The notes under the pieces: model-generated
What the model was told of the DNA's origin: nothing
Databases searched by the model: none
The model's input: only the letters and a program-made list of their open reading frames with translations
NCBI GenBank assembly: GCA_026745465.1
Contig: JACYXH010000812.1
Span: 3,634,454 to 3,698,453, forward strand
Direction of reading: 5' to 3'
DNA: 64,000 nt
From: Lota lota
Lineage: Eukaryota; Chordata; Actinopteri; Gadiformes; Lotidae
Program-made: the position numbers and the translations under genes
Shown: positions 50,201 to 62,000 of the stretch, piece by piece
Layout: each line of letters opens with the position of its first letter
Numbering within the stretch: the first letter of the stretch is position 1

Positions 50201-50645
50201 TCTATCTTCGTTCCAGGTTTGGTTCCAAAATCGCAGAGCCAAGTGGAGGCGTCAAGAAAAAATGGACACAAGCACCATGAAACTTCACGACTCCCCCATG
50301 CTCTCCTTCAACCGGCCCCAGATGCCCTCCAGCGTGGGGCCAATGGCCAACACCATGCCACTGGATCCGTGGCTGGCCTCACCCATGTCCAGTTCCACAC
50401 CTCTACACACCATGCCTGGGTTCATGGGCCCACCTCAAGGCCTACAGCATTCATACTCCAGCCACGGCTTCCTAAATACCCCAACTGGGATGGTCCAGTC
50501 AATGCCCCCGCCTCCTTATCAGTGTCCGCCCAGCTTCAATGACAAGTATCCCATGGAGGATGAGAGGAGTTCCAGCATTGCAGCACTAAGGATGAAGGCC
50601 AAAGAGCACATTCAGTCCATGGATAAAACATGGCAACACATGTGA
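47252..50645 (+). CDS. rx: Retinal homeobox transcription factor (Rx/RAX family, rx1/rx2-like)
   Basis: Paired-like homeodomain factor that specifies the eye field and photoreceptors. Exons are 47252-47534, 49871-50127 and 50217-50645 (322 codons, frame kept). Start [13 protein letters not shown] was chosen as the first true ATG; the frame upstream has no ATG. Octapeptide HSIDVILGF spans 34-42. The homeodomain (135-194, [16 protein letters not shown] to [13 protein letters not shown]) is split between residues 46 and 47 by intron 2 and has Gln at position 50. The C-terminus is rich in Met, Pro and Ser, and the OAR motif is [16 protein letters not shown] (298-313). The N-terminus resembles teleost rx1/rx2, and linkage to atcay and nmrk2 fits the RAX2 side; linkage to cplx4 also fits RAX. 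Exact paralogue undecided. Confidence 0.93.
47791..48410. mobile_element. LTR-like fossil, two related arms in inverted orientation
   Basis: Segment 47791-47941 and the reverse complement of 48242-48410 are clearly similar over about 150 bp; shared blocks include CAGCCTCACCTGGCCCGAGT, TGATTGGACT, GCACATTGAGTA and CTCAGGGAGAGAT. The minus-strand copy continues through a CAATAAA at about 48190 to GGGTGCCAGTGTAACA at about 48120, an ending typical of fish LTRs. The element looks old and broken, with no internal coding region. It lies in rx intron 1. Confidence 0.6.
49145..49240 (-). mobile_element. tRNA-derived SINE fragment
   Basis: The minus strand reads AAAAGTTCTGGGTTTGAATC then CCAATGT, close to the same stretch in the SINE at 30185-30385. 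Lies in rx intron 1. Confidence 0.6.
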
Positions 50646-51479
50646 TCTGCTGGGCATACTGAAGCATTCAGAATGGATCTTAATGCTGCTCCAGTAAATG
50701 TTTACAAAACATTTTGGCGGATTTTTGGGGATGTTTCTTTGAAGAGGAGAATGACATCACCTTGAATGTTTTACATTTTTGAGAGGATAATGGGCAACTC
50801 TCAAAAAAAAACTTTTCGTGATTTATTTGTCTTTTTTCTAAAGTAATTATAGAATGGATTGAGAATGTTTTGAGTTCTGTAACCTTGTGAAGAAAGTTCT
50901 GTTTTGGACTTGCGTCAGAAGGATTATCACATTCTGATATGACTTGGTTTTATCATGGATTGCAACCTTGTAGAATTATTGATGGTTTAGGATGATGAGA
51001 ATGAAAGCAATTATACAGTAGAGGAGTATGGTGATGGAATATGCAAATTGTGTTTAATTAATTGCTAGTACATTGGCTAGAAATCTTAGAATATATTACA
51101 TGGAGATGTATTGTATATTGAGAGTTATATCAAACACTTATAATTAATTTCATTTGACTTTTTATTGTATTGTAATGAATGGCATGAGCTCCCTTGCCCC
51201 TTGGCCGGTTGACAATCCCTGTGCTTACGATCCTCAATACAAGACTTTTGTAGTATTTTTGGTTTAACAGGGGTATCTACACAATCTGTTGGCCATATTT
51301 TGGTCATAATAAATCATGAGTTACTTTATGAAGACAGCTTAAATCACATATCTCAAAGAGTATACTAATAAGTGAGATTTGGAGGTTTATAACTATAATT
51401 TTAACATGCATTTATAGAATATGCAACTTTTGTAGTTGGAGCTTATTCAAATTCTACTTTGTGAATATTGCCCCCCGCC

Positions 51480-51780
51480 CCCTCTTTGGTAGGGGAGGTT
51501 TGACAAAGTTACCCAGCACAATCTGTCTCAGAGGCTAATTTAAGCAGACAAGCATACCTCTTAACACCTAATCACTGGTTTTAAAGCGATTAACCCCAGT
51601 TTCTCAGCGTCCAACAAAATGCCCTCAGAAGTCCCCCTCTCACGTCCTGGCAAATCATGCCCTCCTCGTCATTCCTAACAGGGTTTCAGTTTGCTCTTGC
51701 ATACTCTTAATAAGCGGACAAATACAGATTTGCATTTGTCCATTAATACATTTTTTATTGGTAAATAATGCTCCTTACTG
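51480..51780. promoter_or_regulatory. Candidate conserved element in the rx 3' UTR
   Basis: Repeat-free block with CTAATTTAAGC, CTAATCACTGG (Crx/Otx type TAATC), GATTAACCCC and CTTAATAAGC. The function as a retinal enhancer is inference. Confidence 0.25.
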
Positions 51781-51955
51781 CATTCTTTACTTATTGTTAA
51801 CCTGAGTAACATGGATTTAGTGTGGGAGTATTAATAAGTGCTGGCAACCTTGCCTACCTCTAGGAAGTAGCACTGGTTGCCTTTGTTATAGGATCACAAC
51901 GTTTTTAAGTTGGATTAATTTGCAATGACGTTGCTCAGAGACAAAAGTTATTGGC

Positions 51956-51958
<3 letters not shown>

Positions 51959-52028
<70 letters not shown>
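51959..52028. repeat. (GT)n microsatellite in the rx 3' UTR
   Basis: About 70 bp of GT between the rx stop codon and its candidate poly(A) signal. Confidence 0.95.
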
Positions 52029-52029
<1 letters not shown>

Positions 52030-52594
52030 AATCCTTATGGGCCATTCAGTAAACCAATGTGGAAGTATCGTACATCTATCTTTCATCTTATGATAGTCCA
52101 AAAGCTGATTGTAAGCCTCCTTTTATTTTCCCTTTAATATGATTTTAAAAATAAAGTATTCTCAACACGGTCCATTGAGGTAAAGTTCACGTGAATGAAA
52201 AGATAACTTGCTGGGAAAAGAATTTGTGCAAGTACAATCTGTGTACTATTACTAAATTCTCATTGTGCATGTTAAAACATGTATGGTACAATGCTGCTCA
52301 ACAATTGATCCATAACATTTTCTACACATAAAGGCATTTAGAAAAAGCTTTGTGTTTGCTGTAAATATTATTTTTTAACTTTGTGCATTTTTATTTTATT
52401 TGTTATAACAATCCCTGTTTGTAACAGTGGACCAAAAAAGCCAAAGAAAAAATAACCTATGGTCATTTATATACAAATATACATGGAAATGTGAGTGTTT
52501 AAGATGCTATTAAATTAAACTGCTAATTTTGCAGTTTTCTATCACACCACGTTTGTTTAGATCTTGACTTTCAAAATCTGTGTGCAAAAAAAGC

Positions 52595-52600
52595 AATAAA
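52595..52600 (+). promoter_or_regulatory. Candidate polyadenylation signal of rx
   Basis: AATAAA followed by GATTGGTTTGT (GT-rich), about 1.95 kb past the stop. Earlier AATAAA copies exist near 51308. Confidence 0.45.
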
Positions 52601-52619
52601 GATTGGTTTGTAACAGAAC

Positions 52620-54811
52620 TGAATGAATCTTGAATCTTCAAATTACGTACTTATTACTTTCTTTGCCAATACTCATAACAGCTTGCAAGAGCAAATTTGA
52701 TCCAACCTCTTTTTAATTGACCCCTTACAAAAGTAACAAGCTTCAGCTTTACTCCACGGGGTCAACATTTGCATGTTCCACTTTTCAACCATGCTTCGTT
52801 AAAAATTGTTTACTCCTATTCCTGATCATACATCAAAATTTGCCAAACCTATTGAGCTGCAAAGGTGTTGCCAACAGTCCATTGCGACAACAACAAAAAT
52901 GTTATGGTTCATAAAAAATATTTTTTGGAGGGGTGGGGGAGGGTCTGTTGTGTTCCCCTGAGCTGGCGGAGCAGTACCAGCCCGTTACTCAGATGAAGCT
53001 CCACTCCATCAGGCCTCACCAGGGGTGTCAGGAGGCCCCAGCTGCAAAGCTGCAGGGGCCACTAGCCATGATGCTACACATGGACTTACATGGCCTGTGT
53101 GGCCCTCCTCAAAAATTAAGTATATAGGGCCACACGAAGGTGAGCCAGAAAAGTGTGCGATATGGGATCTATAGTGTTTGTAGCCTACATTATGCTTGTT
53201 TCCTGTTTTTAACCGACCGCAGTTTATACCTTCATAGCAATATTTGGATGGAGAGGAGTATAAAGTAAGGCTTATATAATAATAATAAATTCAAAACATT
53301 CTAGAACTATTTATATTAACTGACTATTTGTAGACTTTTATGTGATCAATGACACATTTTCAATAGGCCGCTAGCCTATATTTTCAGACACCTTATTTAC
53401 CTATCAAAACAAAGTACAAGAAAGTACTTTATAGTAGCCTATAAAAATATGGGACAAGTTAAATTTATAGCATTTTCAAAACACTCTTTTAGAATTATTG
53501 CAGATTAAAGACAGGTGACCATTAGTACAGGATAGTGTGTTTACTTGCAACACCCATATATTTAAGCCTGCAAGGTCAAGGTGATTAGCATTTGTGTCTT
53601 GAACATCCTAGCCTTGTTTCTTCTAAAATTCCCCAACAGCATGGCTGACATGACATAAAATTATGACTGCTCCACTTACAGCCAACATTTAACCTCACAA
53701 GTATGTATCCAAGACTAGCCTAGGCTTCCTATGCCTAGCATCCCACATGGCAATTATCTCATATATTTGTACCATGAATTGTGCTAAGAAGTCAAGTAGT
53801 AAGAACTAGGCATATTAAGTTTAAATTATTCACTGCCTTTATTTATGCTTTTTATTTCGTTCTAATAATCCGTTACACTCATTGAAGTAAGCAAAACGTA
53901 GACCTACTAACAGTATGCCATTGCAAACACCTGTCAGCATTTAAATCAGAATTGAAAGAAAAAACATCCGGGAAAGTAATTAATTTCATGTTATTATTAC
54001 ACGTTATATTGTTTGGCTAAGCGTGCGTTTTTAGTAAGCAGGCTAGCGGGATGTGGTCCACAGTGGAAATAATAAGGGAAACGGGCGGAACTAATTGGGT
54101 TTGATTAAGACCGCTTTTCTTGACATAATTGGGGGTCAGGGGGTGGGATGGGCGGTGAGTTGATGGCTGGCGCCAGCGTCTTGTCTCTTCTCTCATTCAC
54201 CGAGGGAGAAGGACGTTCCAAACAAATGTGCACCGTGTCCGACTTTCCACGAACTCACGAAAACGCAGCACATGGCATAAATAGATACATATGCAACCCC
54301 ACGATACCATCTATGAAGGCAACTAGTGTTGTTGACGTGGACAGTAGAATATGCATATTACACACACATAGTATCCCACTGTACGAGGTTGATACGTGAT
54401 TCTTAGTTAAGTATACGTTTATTTTTGATTTTTGATTAAGAACATATTGTCCTAATGCAATCAAGCAGGAACAGCGGCACACATGTACTCACCGTGGATG
54501 ATACTCGCAACAGGAGCGAGCGACAACAGGCGACTACCTCACCAGTTGAGTTCCAGGGCCAGGCAGGCATGTATGTGGTTCCAGGACATACAGTATCTGG
54601 ATTTTGGCACCCTCTGTCGGAGATTTAATGTAGTTGTGTTTAAATGTAAAATAAAACAATTATAACGAAATTGAGAAAACGAAAATAAGTAACGTATTGG
54701 TAGTGCACATACAAAATAATAATGTACAATATAAATGTTGACATAATGTAGAGTTATGACACGGGTAAACACTTCCGCTGATTTGGGGTCGGTGGTTGAA
54801 GAAATTTGTTT
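52620..54811. other. Intergenic between rx and calreticulin
   Basis: AT-rich. A more GC-rich patch at 52950-53130 has a 64-codon open frame without recognisable homology. Block 54030-54140 has ACTAATTGGG and GATTAAG motifs. Confidence 0.3.
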
Positions 54812-54830
54812 CGTGGTCTACTGCCATTGG
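54812..54830 (-). promoter_or_regulatory. ER stress response element (ERSE) of the calreticulin gene
   Basis: The minus strand reads CCAAT-GGCAGTAGA-CCACG, an exact CCAAT-N9-CCACG with a GGC triplet in the spacer. It lies about 140 bp upstream of the calreticulin ATG. Known ERSEs bind NF-Y plus ATF6/XBP1 and work in either orientation. A second CCAAT lies at about 54855. Confidence 0.8.
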
Positions 54831-54968
54831 TTTAGGTGTACTGACTGATCGACCAATGAAAGTGAGACATCTGTTCACTCTTGCAACTCCAAAATACCTC
54901 CTCCTTCTATACAAAATACCCATTCAGACACGACGTGATCAGTAGTGGAAAATTATACCTTCGTAAAA

Positions 54969-57706
54969 ATGCAGATCTTAGGGCTATTTGCAATAATTCT
55001 AACACTGTACGGTGTCCATGCAACGGAGTACTTCCGAGAACAATTCCTGGATGGTGGTAAGTTTTGTGGTGATCCTTTTTTATGCACCACACATGCTTAA
55101 TCCATCGCATGCTACCTAGGCGGAGTTAACTACGTCTAAGTATGGTATTTGTCAAATTGTAATTACATTAGTTACACACTAATATTAACGCCACCTTATG
55201 ATATGTGTTTCTTGTGGAGTCAATGTTCATGGTATCTTTTATGTGCCAACTAAACCTGAAATTCATGTCTGAAGCATTCCATTTAAGGATGGCTTCCATT
55301 TGTGGCCTAACATTTGTTGATGGGTCTGTTTTGTGGTTGGATCTGCCATTTTCTTTTATCACCCCGTTGACTACCTCCATGTTACACGATGTTTCGAAGC
55401 AACAAGGATCTATGCGAATAAGCAGCTAACGATAACATTGTTCTGTTCCTTCCTTCCTACTGTAAAGATGAATGGAGAAGTCGTTGGGTAAACTCCAAGC
55501 ACAAGTCCGACTACGGAGAGTGGAAACTAACCGCAGGAGACTTTTATGGAGATGCAGAGACGGACAAAGGTGTGTACTCCTCATATAGCTACTGTAATAA
55601 TTTACATCCATATGTTTACTGAATTCCTGAATTGGAATAGTGCTATCAAAGCATAGTACCCTATGTGGCAAAGATTCATGAACAGGTATAGCCACATGTT
55701 TTCTCACTGAACTCTTATATTACGTCTATCTGCGTAACCAAACACACAATACTTGTTAGATTTGTCAAATCTAAACTGTATTTGTTTCTCGTCCATAGGC
55801 CTACAGACCAGCCAGGATGCCCGCTTCTATGCGACCTCTGCCCGGTTTGAGCCCTTCAGCAATGAGGGCAAGACTCTGATCATCCAGTTCACAGTCAAGC
55901 ATGAGCAAAAGATTGACTGTGGTGGTGGATACGTGAAGGTCTTCCCCTCATCACTGGATCAGACTGAAATGCATGGAGATTCTCAGTATTACATCATGTT
56001 TGGTAAGTAACACATGATGAGCAAGTCCCTAGTTGAATCTCTAGTAGATTATTCATCTGTAGATTATTTAATCCTATTTTTTAGGAACGCTTACAGTTCC
56101 TTAAAGTCCTAAGTAGTCTGTGTGGGATGAACCCATCCTTCTCTTTGCATTGCCGGAGCTGTATTGGTAAGGTTTACTCTTGTCGTGCAGGCCCTGATAT
56201 CTGTGGCTACAGCACCAAAAAGGTCCATGTCATCTTCAACTACAAGGGTGTTAATCACCTCATCAAGAAGGAGATCAAGTGCAAGGTAATTATATAATTT
56301 CAAAATTATATTGTCAATGTAAACACTTTGCTCCTGGTAAATAAATAATCACAGCCACTTCACAGATGTGCTGATCACAATGCGTACTCTTTCCCCTTCT
56401 ATTTTATGTCCAGGATGACGAGCTGACACATCTGTACACTCTGATCCTGAACCCGGACCAGACCTATGAGGTGAGGATCGACAACGAGAAGGTAGAGTCC
56501 GGCACTCTGGAGGAGGACTGGGACTTCCTGCCGCCTAAGAAGGTCAAGGACCCAGAGGCCAAGAAACCCGAGGACTGGGACGACCGCGCAAAGATTGACG
56601 ATGCCGAAGACGTCAAGCCTGAGGTGGGTTACCTACTGCAATTACTGTTGTTCTGTGTGCTTGGTCTTTACATTGATATTTTAATTTAAAGGATTGCAGA
56701 GCACATACGTTAAGTTTGACTGCTAAACCTACAGAACCACAAACTTCCTTTTACGTTTTATTTGTACCATTGCCCAACGGAGCACATTCACTATAACAAA
56801 AGGGGTCAAAGCCTGTTTGTATTCCTAAACTTTGCACCAATCCTTTGAACTGCAGGACTGGGACAAAGCTGAAAACATCCCTGACCCCGATGCCAAGAAG
56901 CCTGAGGATTGGGACGTGGACATGGATGGAGAATGGGAGCCAGCCATGATCCCGAACCCTGAGTACAAGGTCAGCTTCTGGATTCCTCTCCATGGTGACA
57001 AAGGGCTGTGTAGTGTCACTAAGGTCTATGTTGACAACATTTGATACAAATGATTATTTTTAATCCAGGGAGAATGGAAACCCAAGCAGATCGACAATCC
57101 CGACTACAAAGGAGCGTGGGTGCATCCAGAGATTGACAATCCCGAGTACAGCGCTGATGCAGCCATTTACAAGTTTGACAACATTGGAATTTTGGGCTTG
57201 GATCTGTGGCAGGTAGGGTGAATATTCCTTCAACATGATGCCTTTGGCTGTAGTGAGGTTAAAAATTAAACTAATTCAATTACTTTTTTTTTCTTCTCTC
57301 CCAGGTAAAATCGGGCACCATTTTTGACAACTTCCAGATCACAGATGATATCAAGGAAGCTGAAGACTTTGCAACTGAGACATGGGGTGCCACAAAGGTA
57401 GGCGGCTGGCTTGATGAATTCAATCAATTAGCACATTTTCCCTCAGCACAGTCGTTAATTAACCATTCTCTCTGGACGCATTCCCCTCTGCAGGAACCAG
57501 AGAAGAAGATGAAACAGGACCAAGATGAGGTGAAACGGAAGGAGGAGGACGAGAAGACCAAAGAGCAAGACGCAGAAGCCGAAGATGAAGCCGACAACGA
57601 CATTGATGATGGTGACGATGAAGACAAGGAGGAGGACGAGGAAGATGAGGAGGATGGCCTTTCGGAAGCTGACGAGGATGAAGCCATTGCTAAAGATGAG
57701 CTATAA
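54969..57706 (+). CDS. calr3: Calreticulin with C-terminal KDEL, nine exons
   Basis: ER-lumenal, calcium-binding lectin chaperone for monoglucosylated glycoproteins. Exons are 54969-55056, 55468-55569, 55799-56002, 56191-56285, 56414-56623, 56856-56969, 57069-57212, 57305-57397 and 57494-57706: 420 codons, all junctions in frame, nine exons as in human CALR. A signal peptide spans about 1-18. The lectin domain carries the KIDCGGGY and DICGY cysteine pair. The P-domain (about 200-305) has [16 protein letters not shown] and GEW-type repeats. The tail is acidic ([14 protein letters not shown]) and ends KDEL. The full acidic tail suggests normal calcium storage. The calr3 label rests on eps15l1 as its next neighbour, as for human CALR3. 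A poly(A) signal AATAAA lies at 58110. Confidence 0.93.
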
Positions 57707-58109
57707 GAGAGCCAGGACAGAAGATGGCCCTGATGCACTGTCCTTTTTTTCTTTTTTTATGTTTTTTATTTGTCAGGGAGTACTGTGGCTGCCATGCATC
57801 CACCACCCCCTGAGAGCTGGACATGGCCCAACTTGGGTGGCAATTGTGCGTTAACTGGATTCACTGCTCCATCCTTTTCTAATCCATTTTTGAAAATGAG
57901 CCGTCATGCATCTGAATTGTTCCTAATGTCGTAATTTATCAATTGAAACTGTCTTGTGCCCTATCAGAATACCTTGATGTAAAAACAGTTTGTGCACCCA
58001 TCGGAAAGATTTAAATCCAGTTATTGATTGAATGCATTTGCACATGGACACGATGGAGCTCTCCTGTAAACCTGTACTTCCACATCGCTCAATGTTTGAA
58101 AGTTAAACC

Positions 58110-58115
58110 AATAAA
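58110..58115 (+). promoter_or_regulatory. Polyadenylation signal of calreticulin
   Basis: AATAAA in AACCAATAAACTG, 404 bp past the stop codon. Confidence 0.6.
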
Positions 58116-59036
58116 CTGAATGATTCATCTTCAATTTTAAACTAACCATAGGAAAGGTTTCTCTTGGCAAATCTAGAATAGGAAAACACATTGAGACTGG
58201 TGTTTGAATGTATCTTCTATGTTACTCCTGTGCATTTGCCATTGTTCCCCACATATACTCCACTTTTCCCTGCTGTTAGCCCTACAGTACATACTATTAG
58301 CATTCTGCACTTTGTAGTGGTGCACATTAACGTCGCCTTATAAAGTGTATGGAATTCAAAACTGATTCCTTTAAATTTTATTTTTGCTGTATGTTGGGGT
58401 AATCTTTTCATTCCTGTAAAATTGTTCAGCATAGTAAGCCCCTGGTGTGGTCGGTCATAAATCACACTATCTTCATGGGACAGAATGTTATTGATATACC
58501 GGAGTTTATATTAAAGGGGGTTCCTTAACTCTTCCTTTGGGATTTGTATTCATTCTGGATGTGGCAACGGAATTGCATATTGCCTTTTTTTATACATTGG
58601 CTTATAGTTAAATTCATATGAAGCTAAATTTATTTTTTTAATTAATTTCTAACATGATTTGATTTGCCTATTCTTTTGGAGTAACAACGTTTTCTTTGGA
58701 GCGCTATCAATGTAGTAATTGAGTCAAAACACGGGCAAAACGTCCAAGTGTTTTTGTTTTTTTAGCTTGTAACTCGTTTAGTGAAATGGATAGGATGGAT
58801 GGATTTTCACTTTGGCACATGAAGAATCCTTCTGGTTAAATATGCAATGCTAATCATTATGACCCATTTTCCAAACAGAAATATAAGTCTAATAGCGCAG
58901 CTAATTCCCCACACAATGAATTATTCAACAAAGCCTAGGCAACCAGGCACCCTGCTCCAGTTTCTGACATCACAGGAACTGCTACCAATGCGCGTGTCCG
59001 CTTAAGGGCGTGCGCACTCCCGTCATAGCAGGAAAT
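58116..59036. other. Spacer between calreticulin and eps15l1
   Basis: AT-rich, becoming GC-richer near 58970-59036 with GCGTGCGCAC (NRF1-like). No TATA box, which suits a housekeeping promoter. Confidence 0.4.
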
Positions 59037-62000
59037 ATGGCGGCGCTCATGACTTTAAGTCAGGTAAAGCAACAACTCCTTTACCTTAGAAAATATATCA
59101 TAAGCGTTTAATGATATTAATTTTTAAGGACAATGTCATTATATGTCCCTCATTATGCTACTTTGAAAGTGGTGTTACGGTGTGTGTGGTGGTCGTAGAA
59201 ACAACCTTTTGTTGTCAATTGACTTCGGTGAACGTCTAACTACCAGATGAAGCCTCTAGCATGCCGAAGGGGACTATTTAATTGGTAGTTGGAAATAAAT
59301 ACGTAAACAACCCATGTATGTAAACAGCCCTAGTACTCTACAGAGTCTCTCATAATAGAAGGCTGTATATTAACACGGATACTTTAATGGGAATGTGTCG
59401 TCTGCTATTAAGTTAGCTCTCCAGTGAACGTCAAAGTTGGCCTGCCTAAGTAGAGACTCACACGTCCCCCGTTTTACTGTATTTTTTTATTTTTATTTAA
59501 CAGTTATCGAGTGGAAACCCGGTATATGACAACTATTTTCGACAGGTAATGTCTTCTGCTTTGTGTTTACCTTTTTGAGATTGGCGAAATAGCTTTGGCT
59601 GTGTGTTGATGATATGCCCAGCTTTACTCAAACAAGAGTAGCCTACTACGCTACTGGACAAACACAACAATGTTGATCGTAACTGTCCCATCATTTTAGG
59701 TTGACCGTGGAAACACGGGACAAATATCAGCTGGGGATGCAGCTCAATTCCTTAAAAAGTCAGGGCTGTCGGACAGTACACTTGGAAAGGTAATACTTCA
59801 ACTTGTTGGAAAACGGAAGTACATAGATCTCTGAATTACACAATGTATTTTTAACCCGACGTTTGTTTATAATATGTTAGATTTGGGATTTGGCTGATTC
59901 GGAACGAAAAGGCTATTTGGACAAGAGGGTAATGTTGCGTATTATCAGATTTATTTAATTTTATATTTCTGTTCAATTATTACTGTATGTGGTTTGATCC
60001 TGATGTAACCATCCAAACTGACTACCAAGCTCTTCCCCAGGGCTTCTTCATAGCCCTCAGGCTTGTGGCCTCAGCACAGGGCGGAAACGACATTAGCCTC
60101 AACAACCTCAACCAAACGCTAGCTCCCCCCAAGTTTGTGAGTAATGAATGAATTGCTTGATTTCACAATATCAAAAGGGTGTGCATACCTCAAACAGCTA
60201 CGTGTATTATTTACTACGTATTCAGTAGTTCTAATTGAGTCATGGATTGGGTTAGCTTCAACGATGTAAATACATTGTTTTGCAGAAGGATACTGGTAGT
60301 CCATTAGCGAGCCTTTCCCCAGCATCATCAACACCAACAGACTCGCAGTGGGCAATACGGGTGAGTAAAGCACTTGTAGACACAATCTTCCCATGAATAC
60401 TGTGATATTCTTCACCTAAAACACTGATTTGGTTTTATTCCAGTCTGACGAAAAAGGGAAATTTGATGGTATTTTTGAAAGTCTGTTGCCAGTTAACGGC
60501 CTCCTACCAGGTGATAAAGTCAAACCTGTGCTCATAAACTCCAAGCTACCTCTGGAAGTGTTGGGAAAGGTATTTATGTTCTTGTCAGCATAAAGTGTCT
60601 TTACAATTATTTTTGTAAAATTGTATTTTACATATTCAAATGTTGTTTTCTCTCTTTTAGATTTGGGAAATTAGTGACGTTGACCAGGATGGGCAGCTGG
60701 ACAAAGAAGAGTTTGCAGTGGTAAGACGTCATTGCTTTGCGTCATTGTACTACTGTTCCAAACAAACAGGCCTCAGGACTCTCCCGGGCGTTCACCAGTC
60801 TACGGCTGATAGTGTGTTTTAAAAGCTGCTCAGCCTTGCACCTGCGTCCTTGACCCGTGTGTCTCTCCTATGGGACTAGGCCATGCATCTGGTCTACAGA
60901 GCCATGGAGCAGGAACCCGTCCCGACTGCCTTGCCCGCCAACCTCATCCCACCGTCCAAGAGGAAGAAGTCTGGCATGAAGTTGGCGGGTGCCGTGGCCG
61001 TGCTGCCGGGTCTTTTCGGGATGTCCCTCTCCTCGGGCCCGTCGCCCCTAAAGGAGAGCCTCCGCCCCACCCCCTCCCTGAGCGCCGTCGCTTCCCTCGG
61101 AACACCCACCGGCGGCCTCTCGCCTAAACACTCCTTCAAATCCAGTCCACAGCAGGTATTGCTCCCTAGCTGTGAGTTCCCATGATCAGAGGTCAATATC
61201 AGTGTTGCATTGTGCACACACTGTTTTGTGAGGCTGATGTTTTGGGATCGGCATATGTACACACATAAATTACGAAAGCTATAACATTGTTCATTTTACC
61301 TATAGCATTATAACTATTGTTATAGTACATAGTAACAGCTTCACACTTAGCTATTAGGCTATCCAATGAAAGGTCCACTGTGTTTATGCTGACCGGCTCA
61401 TAGCTGAATTGGAAAAGTCAATCTAGCCAATTTGTAGTCTTGATTGCGGTTGCCAGTTTCTTTTGAGTCAGCTCAATGAAACCCAAAATAAACTAGGAAA
61501 CACATTCAGTACTTTACATTGCAATTACAAATAAATACTTTCAATTTGAGAGCCTGTTTTCCAGCTGCACCCAGCCAGTGTATCATGAGGGCACAGCTTG
61601 CTTTTGTAAGAAACAAGCACGTCCAGTATCTTATCCATTTCTAAGAGCTAATAGCCGGACTTGTTTTGCTACATTGTTCTGAGCAGCGACCACTATGTTT
61701 CTCTTTACACCATGCAGTTGCTGCAGGGCTCTGTGTTTACATTAAGTAGTTCTGTTGGATGGGGAAGAACGTAAGGAATGACAGCTCTCCACTCCTGACT
61801 GATTCCTAATGAGTGCAGATGGTTGTCATCGTGCCATGGTTTCCTAATCTCTCCATTCATATCCTCATTCCACATTCCATGCTTTTGTCTGCATTGTCTT
61901 TCGTGTCATGCTACCCTAGCCATTTTCTAGCCATTTTTCTAGTAAAGCAAATAAGTTGCCTAAAACAATTTAGTGTTTTGCTCCATACCCTTTGACAAAA

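Noticed and set aside
52933-53127. Possible exon with QYQPVTQMKLHS
   Set aside because: GC-richer than its flanks, but I found neither a plausible splice pair nor a family match.
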